From Acidobacteriota bacterium (GTDB taxonomy: Bacteria > Acidobacteriota > Thermoanaerobaculia > UBA5066), in the NCBI GenBank assembly GCA_008363385.1, contig RHKY01000002.1, positions 1 through 64,000 on the forward strand: DNA of 64,000 nucleotides, read 5' to 3'. This document shows, piece after piece, positions 53,687 to 62,316 of the stretch. Position 1 is the stretch's first letter, and each line of letters begins with the position of its first letter. The notes beneath the pieces were generated by a model that worked only from the letters and a program-made list of their open reading frames with translations, was not told the DNA's origin and made no database searches. The position numbers and the translations under genes were made by a program.

Positions 53687-54445
53687 TCACGCCCGGATCG
53701 TCACGTACGTCCCGCCCCAGACGTCCAGGACCGCGCCGGTAATCGACCGGGCGGCCGGCGAGACGAGGAAGAGGGCCGCCTCGGCCACGTCCTCGGCGTT
53801 CAGCTTCTCCTTGAGCGGCGCCTCGTGCGGGCGCGGGACCTCGTCCCGGGTCTTGTTCTCCGTCGAGCCGGGAGCCAGGGCGTTCACCGTGACGCCCACC
53901 TCGCGGAGCTCGCGGGCCAGCGCCTTCGTCAGGCCGACGAGGCCGAACTTGGCGGCGCAGTGAGCCACGACGTTGGCGTCGCCGACGGTCCCGTGGATCG
54001 AGGAGACGTTCAGGATCCGGCCGTGCCCGGACCGCACCAGCGCCGGAAGGGCCGCCTTGACGAGCAGGTAGGCGGCCTTCAGGTTCGTGCCGAGGATCCG
54101 GTCCCACTCGTGCTCCTCGAGGTTCCCGAGGGCCTTCCAGACGAAGACGCCGGCGTTGTTCACCACGACGTCGACGCGGCCCGTCCGTTCCAGGGCCACC
54201 GAGACCAGCCGCTCCACGTCGGCGCGGACCGTAACGTCGGCGGGGACCGGGATGGCGTTCCCTCCCCGGGAGGCGACCTCCGCGGCGGTCTTCTCGAGGT
54301 CCGCGGCTCCACGGGAGGCCAGGACGACGGTCGCCCCGGCCCCGGCGAACGCCAGGCCGAGCGCCCGGCCGATCCCGCGGCCTCCTCCCGTGACGATTGC
54401 TGTCTCCCCGGCGAGAAAGGCTCCGGCCGTCGGGGTCGGCGTCAT
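53687..54445 (-). CDS. SDR family oxidoreductase with His at the catalytic Tyr position
   Basis: The ATG at 54445 overlaps the previous stop (ATGA) and gives 252 residues. The Rossmann motif TGGGRGIGRALG, NNAGVFVW, and the Ser of ILNVSSIHG are normal, as is the later TGAVLDVWGG. The active-site motif, usually YxxxK, reads VAHCAAKFGL, so His stands for the catalytic Tyr while Lys is kept. The enzyme may therefore be impaired or work by another mechanism. It sits between an FMN split-barrel protein and a B12-binding protein. Confidence 0.9.
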   Translation of the reverse strand: MTPTPTAGAFLAGETAIVTGGGRGIGRALGLAFAGAGATVVLASRGAADLEKTAAEVASRGGNAIPVPADVTVRADVERLVSVALERTGRVDVVVNNAGVFVWKALGNLEEHEWDRILGTNLKAAYLLVKAALPALVRSGHGRILNVSSIHGTVGDANVVAHCAAKFGLVGLTKALARELREVGVTVNALAPGSTENKTRDEVPRPHEAPLKEKLNAEDVAEAALFLVSPAARSITGAVLDVWGGTYVTIRA

Positions 54446-54867
54446 CTCAGAATCTCCTCCTCCACCAGTCTCCGTCTCCGGGCCTCCTCCGGATCCTCCC
54501 GGCGTTCGTACGCCAGGGTCCCGACGAGGCGGGCCGCCTCGCCCGGGAGCGTCCGGGCAGGGATCTCCCGCAGGACGTCGAACGTGAACAGGTGCCGGTC
54601 CGCGTCCGCCCGGAGCCGGCGCGGCCGGCCCGCCAGCCGCAGGACGGCCGTGCCCGGGGCCCGCCCCGAGAGGGAGAGGAGGCTGGCGACCCGGCGCGCC
54701 CGGAGGTTCCCCGCCGTCCGGCTGCGCGACAGGAGCGCCATCGCCACCCGTCCGTCCTCGCGGTGGCCCCACTCGTCCTCGGAGAGGAAGGCGTGGTGAG
54801 GGACGCCGTCGTCGGAAACGGTCGTCACGACCACGGCCTCGCCGCGGTGGCGCCTTCGTTCCGGCAT
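54442..54867 (-). CDS. Pyridoxamine 5'-phosphate oxidase-like FMN-binding protein
   Basis: This 141-residue protein has the split-barrel pattern AVVVTTVSDDGVPHHAFLSEDEW, VAMALLSRSRTAGNLRARRVASLL and TAVLRLAGRPRRL. Relatives bind FMN or F420 and reduce small molecules. A C-terminal charged helix (ERREDPEEARRRRLVEEE) is added. A TAGCCT box ends 9 nt before the ATG. It is the first gene of a three-gene unit with the SDR and the B12-binding protein. Confidence 0.8.
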   Translation of the reverse strand: MPERRRHRGEAVVVTTVSDDGVPHHAFLSEDEWGHREDGRVAMALLSRSRTAGNLRARRVASLLSLSGRAPGTAVLRLAGRPRRLRADADRHLFTFDVLREIPARTLPGEAARLVGTLAYERREDPEEARRRRLVEEEILR

Positions 54868-54876
54868 AGTCGCGCT

Positions 54877-54882
54877 AGGCTA
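54877..54882 (-). promoter_or_regulatory. -10-like box TAGCCT of the FMN split-barrel gene
   Basis: TAGCCT on the minus strand ends 9 nt before the ATG at 54867. The hexamer is the same as in the metY leader promoter. No Shine-Dalgarno sequence is present. Confidence 0.4.
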
Positions 54883-54988
54883 GCACGCGGGTTCGCCCCT
54901 CCCGAGCGCGGGAAGGGGGGATCCTTCCGCTGCCGTCACGAGAACGTATCGCAAACTCCCCGGGCGTTTTCCCCGGAGAAGGAGAAGG

Positions 54989-55921
54989 ATGAGGACGAGC
55001 CGGCCCGATCCCGGCAGCCCGAAGGCGCGCGCGGTCGTCGCGGCCCTCGCGCTGCTGGCCTGGGCCCCTCTCCTCGGCGCTGCCGAGGGGGAGCGGGTGG
55101 AGGTTGGAAGCCGCTTCGTCCCGGGAGGGGTGGCGGTCTCGGTCTTCCTCCCGCCCGGATACGACCGCGACCCGGGGCGCCGGTACCCTGCCGTCTACTT
55201 CCTCCACGACGTCCTGGCCGACGATCGCGTCCTCGCCCGCCGGGGCGTCGTCGAACGGCTCCGGGCAGGGATGCGCGACGGGAGCGTCCCCGAGGCGATC
55301 CTCGTCGCGCCCCGCGGCGGACGGAGCTGGTTCGTCGACGCGTACGACGGAAGGAGACGGTTCGCCGGCTTCCTCTCCGACGAGCTGGTCCCGTGGGTGG
55401 ACGCCTCGTACCGGACCGTGCCGGACCGGTCGGGCAGGGCCGTGGCCGGGATCTCGATGGGAGGCTACGGCGCGCTCCGGTGGGCGCTCACCCGCCCCGA
55501 CCTCTTCGCCGCGGCGGGCGGGCTCTCGCCGGCGCTCCTCCAGCTGAGCTGGCGCTCCGTGTCGAAGCTCCCGTTCCTCGTCCGGCTCTCGATGCGGCGC
55601 GTCTTCGGGTCCAGCCCGGCCGCGAACGCCTTCGCCGAGAACGACCTCTACGCGCTCCTCCTCTCCCGCTCCCGAGCGATCGAGAGGCCCCCCGAGGTCC
55701 TCCTGCGCTGCGGCACGGAGGACGAGTACGACCTCCACGAGCTGACCGGCTACTTCGGGCGGTACCTCGACGCGTTCGGCGTCCCGAACGAGGTCCACCT
55801 CGAGCCCGGGGCGCACGACTGGGAGTACTGGAAGTCCTCGGCGCCCGACCTCCTCGCCGCCCTCTGCAAGAGGCTCGCGGCCCCGCGGGCGGCTCTCTTC
55901 GCCGCCGGGGGGAAGCCGTGA
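54989..55921 (+). CDS. Exported esterase (PF00756-like alpha/beta hydrolase)
   Basis: A 310-residue protein with an N-terminal signal (about 1-31, LLGAAEG end). The esterase D-like domain has YPAVYFLHDVLADD, the nucleophile elbow VAGISMGGYGALRWAL, an Asp in CGTEDEYDLHE and a final His in LEPGAHDWEYWKS. The set Ser-Asp-His is complete. Substrates of this group include feruloyl esters, S-formylglutathione and mycolyl esters; the export signal favours a carbohydrate or lipid ester. GGAGAAGG precedes the ATG. The HAD gene starts with a 4-bp overlap. Confidence 0.9.
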   Translation: MRTSRPDPGSPKARAVVAALALLAWAPLLGAAEGERVEVGSRFVPGGVAVSVFLPPGYDRDPGRRYPAVYFLHDVLADDRVLARRGVVERLRAGMRDGSVPEAILVAPRGGRSWFVDAYDGRRRFAGFLSDELVPWVDASYRTVPDRSGRAVAGISMGGYGALRWALTRPDLFAAAGGLSPALLQLSWRSVSKLPFLVRLSMRRVFGSSPAANAFAENDLYALLLSRSRAIERPPEVLLRCGTEDEYDLHELTGYFGRYLDAFGVPNEVHLEPGAHDWEYWKSSAPDLLAALCKRLAAPRAALFAAGGKP

Positions 55922-56616
55922 GCGGCCCCCTGCCGCGCCTCGTCCTCTTCGACGTCGACGGCACCCTCCTGTCGGCGGGCCCGGCGTCGCGGCGCGTCTT
56001 CGAGGAGGCGCTCGTCGAGGTCTTCGGGACGGCCGGGGACATCGGCGCCTACCGGTTCGAGGGGAAGCTGGACCCGGTCATCGTCAACGACCTGATGTCG
56101 GCCGCCGGGGTCCCCGCCGCCACGGTCGCGGCGCTGGGGAGCGAGGCCCTCCGCCGCTACCTGGACAAGCTGGAGACGGCGCTCTCGGACCGCGCCCCGG
56201 CGCTCAAGCCCGGAGTCCGCGAGCTGGTCGGCGCCGTCGCCACGAGCCCCGGGGCGGTCTCGGCCCTTCTCACCGGGAACGTCGCGCGCGGGGCGCGGAT
56301 CAAGCTCTCCGCGGCCGGGCTCTGGGAGAGATTCGCCTTCGGGGCCTTCGGCGACGACGCCCCGACCCGGGTGGCGCTCGGCCCGGTCGCGCTGGCCCGG
56401 GGCCGGGCGTTGACGGGACACCCCTTCCGGGGGGAGAACTGCGTCGTGGTGGGGGACGCCGTGGCCGACGTGGAGTGCGGGCGAGCCCTGGGCGCGAAGG
56501 TCGTGGCGGTCGCCACGGGCCTGACCGCCGCAGAGGCGCTCGAGAGGGCGGGAGCGGACGTCGTCCTCCTCGACTTCTCGCGGACCGACCTCGCCCTGGA
56601 GGCGATCCTTGGGTAG
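55918..56616 (+). CDS. HAD family hydrolase (phosphatase)
   Basis: The GTG at 55918 overlaps the esterase stop and gives 232 residues. HAD motif I is LFDVDGTLLSAG, motif II LLTGNV, and the acidic motif IV VVVGDAVADVECG; GDA in place of GDT/GDS is mild. The helical cap lies after motif I (RFEGKLDPVIVNDLMSAAG). It resembles phosphoglycolate phosphatase-like enzymes; the substrate is uncertain. It is followed by a secreted protein gene that overlaps by 8 nt. Confidence 0.92.
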   Translation: MSGPLPRLVLFDVDGTLLSAGPASRRVFEEALVEVFGTAGDIGAYRFEGKLDPVIVNDLMSAAGVPAATVAALGSEALRRYLDKLETALSDRAPALKPGVRELVGAVATSPGAVSALLTGNVARGARIKLSAAGLWERFAFGAFGDDAPTRVALGPVALARGRALTGHPFRGENCVVVGDAVADVECGRALGAKVVAVATGLTAAEALERAGADVVLLDFSRTDLALEAILG

Positions 56617-57706
56617 GGTCCGGGCGGCGCTCCTCTCCCTGGCCCTGGGCGCGGCCGCCGGCCCGGTGTCCGGCGACCCCCCGAGGGCTCCGGCGCAGGG
56701 CCCCCCCTACGACGTCACCTCCCCGACGCCCCACTCGATCTCGATGGTGGTCGACACGGGGCCGGCGCGCGACTTCCTGGAGCTCGTCGCGGCCACCGAG
56801 ACCGCGCCGGCCGCCCTGAGGCGCCTCCGGGAGAGCCGCCCCGTCCTCCTCGCCCTGGAGCGCGAGAACCGGCCGGCGGAGCAGTTCTTCGGCCGGCTCG
56901 TGGCCTACGCGGCCGGGACGCCCGACCCGTTCCTCTCCGTCGTCAAGTCGCAGGCGGAGCCCCTGAGGAAGCTCCTCGACGCGCTCGAGACGGAGGGGAC
57001 AGGCGGGGCGGTCGTCGAGGCTCGCCGGATCGCGTCTCTCCTCCCCCCCTCCCCGGCGGTCACGGCGCGCCTGTCGCTCGTCCCGTTCTTCGGCCTCGGC
57101 GGCTTCTCGGACGTGCAGCCGGTCGCCGAGCGGGACCAGCTCTTCCTCCTCTGCGACCTGCCGCGGATCCTGGCCGACTCGCGGGGGACGACGCCGCCCC
57201 GGGAGTCCGTCCTGAAGCTCCTCCGGGCCGGGGCCTCCGAGGCGTGGAGGAACCTCTTCGAACGGAGCTTCCGGACGGCCCCCGGCTGGGCCGCGGCCCC
57301 GGAGCCTGGCTTCGACGCCCTCGCCGCGCAGACCGTCGCCGACGGCGTCGCGATGCTCTTCCTCGTCCCCGACGAGTTCTTCCCGCTCCCCGACCTCTTC
57401 TCCGAGCCGATCGAGCGGGCGTTCGTCCGGTGGAACGCCGCGGCGGAGCGGCTCCTCGACCCGGCGGTGAAGCCGGAGGAGAAGCGGGACCTCCTCCGCG
57501 AGGGCGGCCAAGGGGACTTCTGGTCGCGCTACCCGGCCGTCGTGGGCGCCCAGGCCGCCGAGGCCATCCTCCGCCGCCCGGGGCGGGAGGCCTTCGCCCG
57601 GGCCCTCGGCGAGGGGCCGCGCTCCGTCCTGGCCCTGTACGTGTCCCTCGGGGAGAAGAAGCTCCCCGCGGTCTCCAAGACCGTCCGGCGCGCCTTGGCG
57701 CCCTAG
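56609..57706 (+). CDS. Secreted protein of unknown function (DUF2268/DUF5700-like)
   Basis: A TTG start overlapping the HAD stop gives 365 residues with a signal peptide (LLSLALGAAAGPVSGDPP). The mature protein is helical, with HSISMVVDTGPARDFLELVA near the N-terminus, SLVPFFGLGGFSDVQPVAERDQLFLL in the middle and FWSRYPAVVGAQAAEAILRR late. It recalls putative Zn-protease-like DUF families, but I find no HExxH motif, so no activity is claimed. A later internal start would lose the signal peptide, which supports TTG. Confidence 0.7.
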   Translation: MGRVRAALLSLALGAAAGPVSGDPPRAPAQGPPYDVTSPTPHSISMVVDTGPARDFLELVAATETAPAALRRLRESRPVLLALERENRPAEQFFGRLVAYAAGTPDPFLSVVKSQAEPLRKLLDALETEGTGGAVVEARRIASLLPPSPAVTARLSLVPFFGLGGFSDVQPVAERDQLFLLCDLPRILADSRGTTPPRESVLKLLRAGASEAWRNLFERSFRTAPGWAAAPEPGFDALAAQTVADGVAMLFLVPDEFFPLPDLFSEPIERAFVRWNAAAERLLDPAVKPEEKRDLLREGGQGDFWSRYPAVVGAQAAEAILRRPGREAFARALGEGPRSVLALYVSLGEKKLPAVSKTVRRALAP

Positions 57707-57754
57707 CGCCCTAGCGTTTCAGCCAAGAAGTAGCTCCCGGCCGAGGGCGGCGGC

Positions 57755-58111
57755 TCAACGGACCGGCAGCGCCGGCGGGACGACGAGCGGCGGGAGCTCC
57801 GGCGGCTTCTCGCACCACTCCCTCAGGCGGGCGTACGGGAAGAGGCCGTCGCTGTGGCCGTCTCCCCAGAAGAGCTGGACCGCGTAGCCGCCGACGGGGG
57901 CCGTCCGGACCAGGCGGAACGAGTCGGCGGTGAGCGGGCGCTCGGCCGGCTTGTAGAGCCGGCCGAAGAGGTCGCGCTCCCCGGCGCAGGAAGCGCAGGG
58001 GCAGAGCCGCCTCACGTCGACGAGCGGGAGGTAGGACTCGAGGCCGTCGGGCCAGACGACCGCCAGCTCCTCGCCCACCGCCTGCAGGAGCTTCGGGACC
58101 GGTACCGTCAT
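57755..58111 (-). CDS. DUF971 domain protein
   Basis: This protein of about 118 residues has the DUF971 pattern LAVVWPDGLESYLPLVDVRRLCPCASC, the later FRLVRTAPVGGYAVQLFWGDGHSDGLFPYARLREWCE and a Pro-rich tail. The domain is also found at the N-terminus of gamma-butyrobetaine hydroxylase and in iron-sulfur assembly factors, where its CxxC may bind metal. The ATG at 58111 is chosen because a TAGGAT box ends 7 nt upstream; the earlier ATG at 58120 overlaps that box. The large membrane protein gene is divergent. Confidence 0.9.
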   Translation of the reverse strand: MTVPVPKLLQAVGEELAVVWPDGLESYLPLVDVRRLCPCASCAGERDLFGRLYKPAERPLTADSFRLVRTAPVGGYAVQLFWGDGHSDGLFPYARLREWCEKPPELPPLVVPPALPVR

Positions 58112-58118
58112 GCCGCCC

Positions 58119-58124
58119 ATCCTA
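58119..58124 (-). promoter_or_regulatory. -10-like box TAGGAT of the DUF971 gene
   Basis: TAGGAT on the minus strand ends 7 nt before the ATG at 58111. It overlaps the alternative ATG at 58120. Confidence 0.4.
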
Positions 58125-58161
58125 CGCGGCGCGGGCGAGGAGGGGATGGGAGACTACGCGG

Positions 58162-60261
58162 GTGAGCCGAAGGCCTCCCGGGGAGAATCCCCGGCTCGGC
58201 GTCGAGAGCGCGGCGGTCGCGACGGGCGCGCTGTTCCTCTCGCTCGTGGCGCTCCGCGCCCGCCCGGCGTGGCTCGACGGCGTCGTCGGCCACGGGGACG
58301 CCTGGCAGAACCTCTGGAACCTCCACCTCGTCGACAGGGCCCTCCGCTCGGGCGCCTCCCTCCTCTCGACGGACTGGGCCTGGGCGCCCGAGGGGACAAG
58401 CCTCCTCTCGCACACCCTCGCCCCGGCCGCGACGGTCCCCGGCGCCCTCCTGGGCCGAGTCGCCGGCTTCTCCGCCGCCTACGCCCTCCTCGTCGTCGCC
58501 TCCTTCGTCCTCTGCGCGGTGGCGTCGTACCGGCTGGCCCGCCGCCTCGGGGCACCGGTTGCCGGGGCGGCGCTCGGCGCCGCGGTCTTCGCCTTCGCCC
58601 CGCAGCGCTTCGCCCGCTCGCTCGGCCACCTGAACCTCCTCGGCTCCTTCTGGATCCCGTTCGCGCTCGAAGGGCTCCTGGTGGCCTCGCGCTCGCGCGG
58701 CCCCGCGCGAGCGGCCGGAGCGGTCCTGGCGGCGCTGGCCCTCGTCGGCCTCGTCCTGACCGACTGGTACCTCGCCCTCCTCGGGCTCCTCTCGGTCGTG
58801 GCCTTCTCGGCCTTCGAGCTGGCGCGGGCGCCGAGGGGCGAGCGCAGGGGCGTCCTCCTCGCCCTCTCGCTGACCGCCGCCCTCGCCCTCCTCCCCGCTT
58901 TCCCCCTCGCCCGGAAGCTCGCCCGCGAGCAGGGGAGCGAGCGGACCGGCGGGCACCCCTCGAAGTGGTGCTCCGTGGCCGTCACGTCGCTCGTCGTCCC
59001 GTCGCGGATCCAGCTCGCCTCGGCCCTGACCCGCCCGCTGACCGAGCGCAACCACCAGAACGTCGCCGAGGGGGCCGGGTACCTGGGCTTCGTCCCCCTG
59101 GCCGCGACGCTCTTCGTCCTCGTCCCGTGGCGCCGCCGCCCGAAGGACCTCGACTTCGCGCTCCTGGCCGGAGGGGTGGCCCTCGTCCTGGCGCTCGGCC
59201 CGCAGCCGCGCGTCTTCGACCGGCTCCTCGACGTCCCCCTGCCCTACGCCTGGCTCGAGAGGCTCTGGCCGCCGCTGGCCCTCGGCGGCTGCGTGAACCG
59301 GTTCGTCCTCCTGGCGTTCCTCCCGCTCGCCCTCGGGACGGCGCTCGCCTTCGGGCGCATCTCGGAGCGCGCCGCTTCCCGGCGCTGCCGCCTCCTCGCC
59401 GCGACCGCGGCGCTCCTCCTCGCCGTCGAGTACGCACCCGTCGACCCCGGAGCCTCCACCGGGCCGCTCTTCCCGGAGGACCCCGCGATGGCGGCCCTCC
59501 GCGCGGCGCCCGGGCCGGAGGCCGTCCTGGACCTCGACACGGGCGTCAGGGCGCTCGTGAGGCAGATCGCCCACGGCCGGCCGCAGACGTTCGGGTACCT
59601 CTCCCGGACGCCCCCCTCTCGCCGGGAGGCGCGCCTCCTCGACCCGCTCCTGGCGCCGCTCCTCGACCCCGGCCGCCCCGCGACGCCGCTCCCCCGCCCC
59701 GTCGCCTCGGCCCTCCTTCGCGACCGCTGGGGCGTCGGCTTCGTGGTCTCCCCCGCCTCGGGGCCCCTGGCCGAGCGGGCCCGGTCGTTCGCCTTCCCGC
59801 TCCTGGCCGGCAGCGACCGGTCCCTCGTCTTCCGCGTCCCGGGGGAGGCCCCGGCACCCTCGCCGTCGGGCCTCGACCTGGGGGCGGAGGACCTGCCGGC
59901 CCAGGGGGCCGTCGCCTGGGGGCTCCACGAGGTCGAGACGGTGGGGCTCGGGGACGGGCCGGCACGGGGCCGCTGGACGAGGGCGGAGGCGGAGCTCCTC
60001 GTCGCCCTTCCGCCCGGCGTCCACCGGCTCTCCGTGGCGGCCCCCCGCCCCTTCCCGCCCCGCCTCGTCCTCCGGTGGGGCGAAGGGCGCGAGGCGGCGA
60101 TGACCGTCTCCTCCCCGCGGGAGGTCCCGATCGCCGTCAGCCCTTCCGACCGCCTCCCCGACGGGATGGTGAGGATCCGCCTCCACGTCGAGCCGGCCTG
60201 GACGGACTCCTGGGAGCGGCCGCTGGGCGTCTTCCTGATGTCGCTTTCGCCTTCTTCGTGA
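58162..60261 (+). CDS. Large polytopic membrane protein, GT-C-like
   Basis: A 699-residue protein with about eleven TM helices in the first 430 residues and a C-terminal soluble region. An acidic residue in the first loop (WLDGVVGHGDAWQNLWNLHL) and the layout suggest a GT-C type glycosyltransferase or YfhO-like membrane protein. AFAPQRFARSLGHLNLLGSFWIPFALEGLL is a phrase shared by many such hypothetical proteins. The C-terminal part (about 430-699) is beta-rich and probably periplasmic. It starts at GTG. Its 3' end overlaps the convergent minus-strand gene by 125 bp. Confidence 0.75.
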   Translation: MSRRPPGENPRLGVESAAVATGALFLSLVALRARPAWLDGVVGHGDAWQNLWNLHLVDRALRSGASLLSTDWAWAPEGTSLLSHTLAPAATVPGALLGRVAGFSAAYALLVVASFVLCAVASYRLARRLGAPVAGAALGAAVFAFAPQRFARSLGHLNLLGSFWIPFALEGLLVASRSRGPARAAGAVLAALALVGLVLTDWYLALLGLLSVVAFSAFELARAPRGERRGVLLALSLTAALALLPAFPLARKLAREQGSERTGGHPSKWCSVAVTSLVVPSRIQLASALTRPLTERNHQNVAEGAGYLGFVPLAATLFVLVPWRRRPKDLDFALLAGGVALVLALGPQPRVFDRLLDVPLPYAWLERLWPPLALGGCVNRFVLLAFLPLALGTALAFGRISERAASRRCRLLAATAALLLAVEYAPVDPGASTGPLFPEDPAMAALRAAPGPEAVLDLDTGVRALVRQIAHGRPQTFGYLSRTPPSRREARLLDPLLAPLLDPGRPATPLPRPVASALLRDRWGVGFVVSPASGPLAERARSFAFPLLAGSDRSLVFRVPGEAPAPSPSGLDLGAEDLPAQGAVAWGLHEVETVGLGDGPARGRWTRAEAELLVALPPGVHRLSVAAPRPFPPRLVLRWGEGREAAMTVSSPREVPIAVSPSDRLPDGMVRIRLHVEPAWTDSWERPLGVFLMSLSPSS

Positions 60262-60922
60262 CCGCGCCGCCGGAGAGCTTCACGAAGAGCCTCACCGTCG
60301 CCGCCACGTCCCCCTCCTCGAGGAACGTGGTCGGGCGGGAGGGGCGCGGCGCGGAGGTCCCCGTGGCGGGGAGCATGTAGACGCCGCGGACCGTCTCGGG
60401 GGCGAGGAGCTCGGCGAGAACCCCGTGGCTCTCCTCCCCCGACTCCGGGACCCGGACGAGGAGCTTCTGCCGGCCGTACTCCTCGGAGAGCGTCTCGCCG
60501 AGCTTGATGTGGAGCCGCTTCCTCAGCTCGTCCGGGAGGAGGGGGACCCGGTCGAGGGCCAGGTCCAGGAGCTGGTTGACGACCGCCCCGACGATCGGCC
60601 CCAGGTCGTTCTGGTAGAGGACGAGGAACCGGAGGTCGACGACGACGGCGCGCGGGACCTCGACCGCCTTGCCGAAGAAGGGACGCCCGTCCTTCCCGGG
60701 CGGCAGCGCCGAGGCGGGGAGGGTCTCCCCCGCCCCGGCGCGGAACAGGAGGATCTCCGTGGCGAGCGGCCCGGCGCTCGACGCCGCGGCCGGGTCGCGG
60801 AGCTGGACGAGGAGGCCGACGTCCATCGGCCGCGGGGCCTCCTTCGGCCGCCCGTTGCAGACGACCGTGACCTCCTCGAGCGAAAGGGTCAGCGTGGGCC
60901 GGGCCGCTCCCTTCGGCGTCAC
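60137..60922 (-). CDS. Hypothetical protein, last gene of the secreted-protein operon
   Basis: The GTG at 60922 overlaps the previous stop (GTGA) and gives 261 residues without a signal peptide. The core has TLTLSLEEVTVVCNGRP, VPRAVVVDLRFLVLYQNDLGPIVGAVVNQLLDL and KLGETLSEEYGRQKLLVRVPE. I do not recognise the family. The last 40 residues are low-complexity Arg/Ser/Gly sequence lying entirely opposite the end of the membrane protein gene; they may be a run-on after loss of the original stop. Confidence 0.65.
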   Translation of the reverse strand: MTPKGAARPTLTLSLEEVTVVCNGRPKEAPRPMDVGLLVQLRDPAAASSAGPLATEILLFRAGAGETLPASALPPGKDGRPFFGKAVEVPRAVVVDLRFLVLYQNDLGPIVGAVVNQLLDLALDRVPLLPDELRKRLHIKLGETLSEEYGRQKLLVRVPESGEESHGVLAELLAPETVRGVYMLPATGTSAPRPSRPTTFLEEGDVAATVRLFVKLSGGAVTKKAKATSGRRPAAAPRSPSRPARRGGGSSPSRRGGGRKG

Positions 60923-62316
60923 GGCAGCGTGAACGTGCAGGCCGTCACCTCGGCGCCGGGGTTGACGGTCGCGATGCCGCCGCACTTGCTCCCCGAGGTG
61001 ACCTGGACGGCGTAGCTGAAGCTGACGGCCTTGGCGGACTCGCACGGCTGGGCGTGCTTGACGAAGAGGGTGTAGCTCCCGGCAGGCAGCGCGTTCCCCT
61101 GGTAGACGACGCTCTCCGTCCGGCTCCCGGTGCCGCACCCGGCGGGGACCTTCCGCCCGCCGGAGAGGGTGGCCACGTCGATGCCGCCGGGGCCGGCGAC
61201 GCGAACGTCCAGGTCGCCCGGCCCCGACCAGGTCGTCGTCGCCGCCAGGTACTGCGGCGTCCCCACCGGGTCGACGCGGACGGAGCCGGCGGTGGCCGGG
61301 GCGCTGGTCCCCCCCTTGCCGTCCGAGGCCGTGGCCGTGACGGTGAAGGTCCCCGCCTGCTGGTAGGTGTACTGCGCGGTCGCCCCGGTGGCCGTGGCGC
61401 CCGTCGGGCCGAAGGCCCAGGTGATCGTCACCGGGTCGTTGTTCGGGTCGGTCGCCGTGGCCTGCGCCGTGACGGTGAGCGGCGCCGAGCCGTAGAGCGG
61501 CGACACGCTCGCCGAGCCGACGACGGGGGGCTGGTTCGGCGGCGGCTCGTTGCTGTCGCCTCCGCTGTTCGACGCCACCGCGATCCCGCCGCCGACCACC
61601 GCCACGCCCCCGGCGGCGATCCCGACGACGGCCGCGGTGGAGAGGCCGCTCGCGGCCCCGCCGCCCGCGGCCGCACCGCCGGCCGCCGCGGCCCCGCCGC
61701 CGGCGAACGCGTTGATCGCCACCGCGAGCGTGACGACGGCCCCGCCGACGAGGATGACCTTGGCGATGTCGCTCTTGTTGAACCCGGGCGGGACCGGGTT
61801 CTGCTTCTCCTTCGTCAGGCCGATCGTCAGCCCCTCGGTCGGGGCCGGCTTGGGCTCGGCCGGGACCGTCCGCTCGTCCTTGCACGTCGTGGCGTCGGGG
61901 ACGACCGGCGGCTCGTACTCGGGCGTCTTCTTGGAGAGCTGCTCGGTGTCGAGGGCCTGCAGGTAGTAGTCGATCCCGCGGATCCCGGGGAGGGGACGCG
62001 GCAGCTCGGCGAGAACAGTCTCCTCGGGCGCCGGCTTCATGACGACGTAGTAGAAGTCGTCGGTCCCGGCCGCCCGGAAGTAGACGTAGCTCCCGGTCCG
62101 CTCCTTCTCGGGCCGCACCTGCGCGTCGACGACGGGGCGGTACTCGGTCGAGAGGCACTTCAGCGGGTCGTGGGCGATGGCCAGCTTCGGGCTCTCGCCC
62201 GGGGCCGCGGGCTGCGTGGCGGGCGAGGCCGCCACCGGCGCCGCGGCGACGCAGGCGGCCAGGAGGACCGCGGTCGTCTGGCGGAGGAGGGAGGGGGAGA
62301 GGACGGAGTTCTTCAC
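60919..62316 (-). CDS. Secreted protein with Gly/Ala membrane segment and PKD-like domain
   Basis: The GTG at 62316 gives 465 residues with a signal peptide (cleavage near AAPVAASP). An N-terminal domain of about 45-155 is followed by a Gly/Ala-rich hydrophobic stretch (about 175-245) that may cross the membrane. Next are a PKD-like module (about 255-345, NQPPVVGSASVSPLYGSAPLTV and ATDPNNDPVTITWAFG) and a C-terminal beta-sandwich ending in ACTFTLP, reminiscent of PPC domains (GPGDLDVRVAGPGGI). It overlaps both neighbours by 4 bp. A role in the cell envelope is likely. Confidence 0.75.
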   Translation of the reverse strand: MKNSVLSPSLLRQTTAVLLAACVAAAPVAASPATQPAAPGESPKLAIAHDPLKCLSTEYRPVVDAQVRPEKERTGSYVYFRAAGTDDFYYVVMKPAPEETVLAELPRPLPGIRGIDYYLQALDTEQLSKKTPEYEPPVVPDATTCKDERTVPAEPKPAPTEGLTIGLTKEKQNPVPPGFNKSDIAKVILVGGAVVTLAVAINAFAGGGAAAAGGAAAGGGAASGLSTAAVVGIAAGGVAVVGGGIAVASNSGGDSNEPPPNQPPVVGSASVSPLYGSAPLTVTAQATATDPNNDPVTITWAFGPTGATATGATAQYTYQQAGTFTVTATASDGKGGTSAPATAGSVRVDPVGTPQYLAATTTWSGPGDLDVRVAGPGGIDVATLSGGRKVPAGCGTGSRTESVVYQGNALPAGSYTLFVKHAQPCESAKAVSFSYAVQVTSGSKCGGIATVNPGAEVTACTFTLP

